Assembly: GCA_934418055.1 (NCBI GenBank)
Contig: CAKRWX010000199.1
Coordinates: 1 to 5,031 of the forward strand
Source of the DNA: an uncultured Lachnospiraceae bacterium
Lineage (GTDB): Bacteria; Bacillota; Clostridia; Lachnospirales; Lachnospiraceae
Direction of reading: 5' to 3'
DNA: 5,031 nt
The position numbers were made by a program, and so were the translations under genes. Below, piece after piece: positions 4,734 to 5,031 of this stretch (within the stretch, counting starts at the first letter, position 1; the number at the start of each line of letters is the position of its first letter). A model generated the notes under the pieces. It was not told where the DNA came from. It saw only the letters and a program-made list of their open reading frames with translations, and did no database searches.

Positions 4734-5031
4734 ATGAGTTCTTATGAATTGCTGAATCCAAAGCAGAAAGAGGCCGTCTTCTGTACAGAAGGGCCTCTTT
4801 TGATTCTGGCGGGTGCGGGCTCTGGTAAAACCAGGGTCCTGACTTACCGGATTGCCCATCTGATCGAGGATGAGGGCGTGAACCCATGGAATATCATGGC
4901 GATTACATTTACCAATAAGGCAGCAGGAGAAATGCGGGAACGTGTGGATCAGCAGGTGCAGTTTGGTTCTGAGAGCATCTGGGTCAGCACATTCCATTCT
5001 TCCTGTGTGCGGATCCTGCGGAGACATATTG
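4734..5031 (+). CDS. pcrA: UvrD/PcrA-family superfamily 1A DNA helicase (5' part only)
   Basis: ATP-dependent 3'-5' DNA helicase of the UvrD/Rep/PcrA family, acting in repair and at stalled replication forks. Only the first 99 codons are in the window; family members are usually over 700 residues. Motifs appear in the expected order: Q motif LNPKQKEAV (7-15, Gln11), Walker A GAGSGKT (27-33, Lys32), motif Ia [15 protein letters not shown] (57-71) and motif Ib [12 protein letters not shown] (85-96). Together these are part of the 1A domain. The ATG at 4734 follows GAGGG (4724-4728) at 5 nt and begins 12 nt after the TSCPD stop. PcrA is the usual name in Gram-positives, but a second UvrD-like paralogue cannot be excluded from the N-terminus alone. 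Confidence 0.93.
   Translation, partial: MSSYELLNPKQKEAVFCTEGPLLILAGAGSGKTRVLTYRIAHLIEDEGVNPWNIMAITFTNKAAGEMRERVDQQVQFGSESIWVSTFHSSCVRILRRHI

Noticed and set aside
4552..5027. Two minus-strand open frames opposite the TSCPD and helicase genes
   Set aside because: They overlap each other and lie antisense to two well-identified genes; no ribosome binding sites or domains are visible.

Overview
The window looks like ordinary chromosomal sequence from a Gram-positive anaerobe of the Clostridia, most likely a gut Lachnospiraceae. This rests on the lipoprotein-type oligopeptide-binding protein, strong AGGAGG-like ribosome binding sites, consensus-like sigma-A promoters, and the co-occurrence of a YerC/YecD TrpR-like protein, a DUF1836 protein and a TIGR03905-type TSCPD protein. 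The taxon is inferred from gene content; no rRNA or other decisive marker is present.

Layout. (1) Bases 1-153 carry no convincing gene. They form a leader built almost wholly of consecutive short hairpins, the last four from an 18-bp tandem repeat, ending at the ribosome binding site of the first gene. (2) 154-1872 (+) encodes an OppA-like peptide-binding lipoprotein, closed by a 21-bp-stem terminator at 1898-1949. (3) 2140-2958 (+) encodes a Cof-type HAD phosphatase with a candidate promoter; just after its stop lies a diverged copy of its last codons. (4) 3113-3412 (+) encodes a YerC/YecD-family TrpR-like DNA-binding protein with its own promoter and a terminator at 3439-3483. (5) 3522-4136 (-) encodes a DUF1836 protein with a MerR-like helix-turn-helix, converging on that terminator. 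(6) A 330-bp divergent intergenic region (4137-4466) holds a strong promoter for each direction, a pair of 10-bp direct repeats on an 11-bp period, and a leader with mutually exclusive pairings. (7) 4467-4721 (+) encodes an 84-residue cysteine-rich TSCPD protein, followed after 12 nt by (8) the start of a UvrD/PcrA helicase gene at 4734 that runs off the right edge.

How the genes relate. The first three plus-strand genes each appear to be transcribed separately. The TSCPD and helicase genes almost certainly form one transcript. The divergent DUF1836 gene is placed as a local regulator might be, but nothing in the sequence proves that. There is no mobile element, CRISPR array, tRNA or rRNA. 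The parts least explained by the genes are the hairpin array at the left edge, the 11-bp-period repeat upstream of the TSCPD-pcrA promoter, and the duplicated gene tail at 2979-3011. I see no clear novel multi-gene system.
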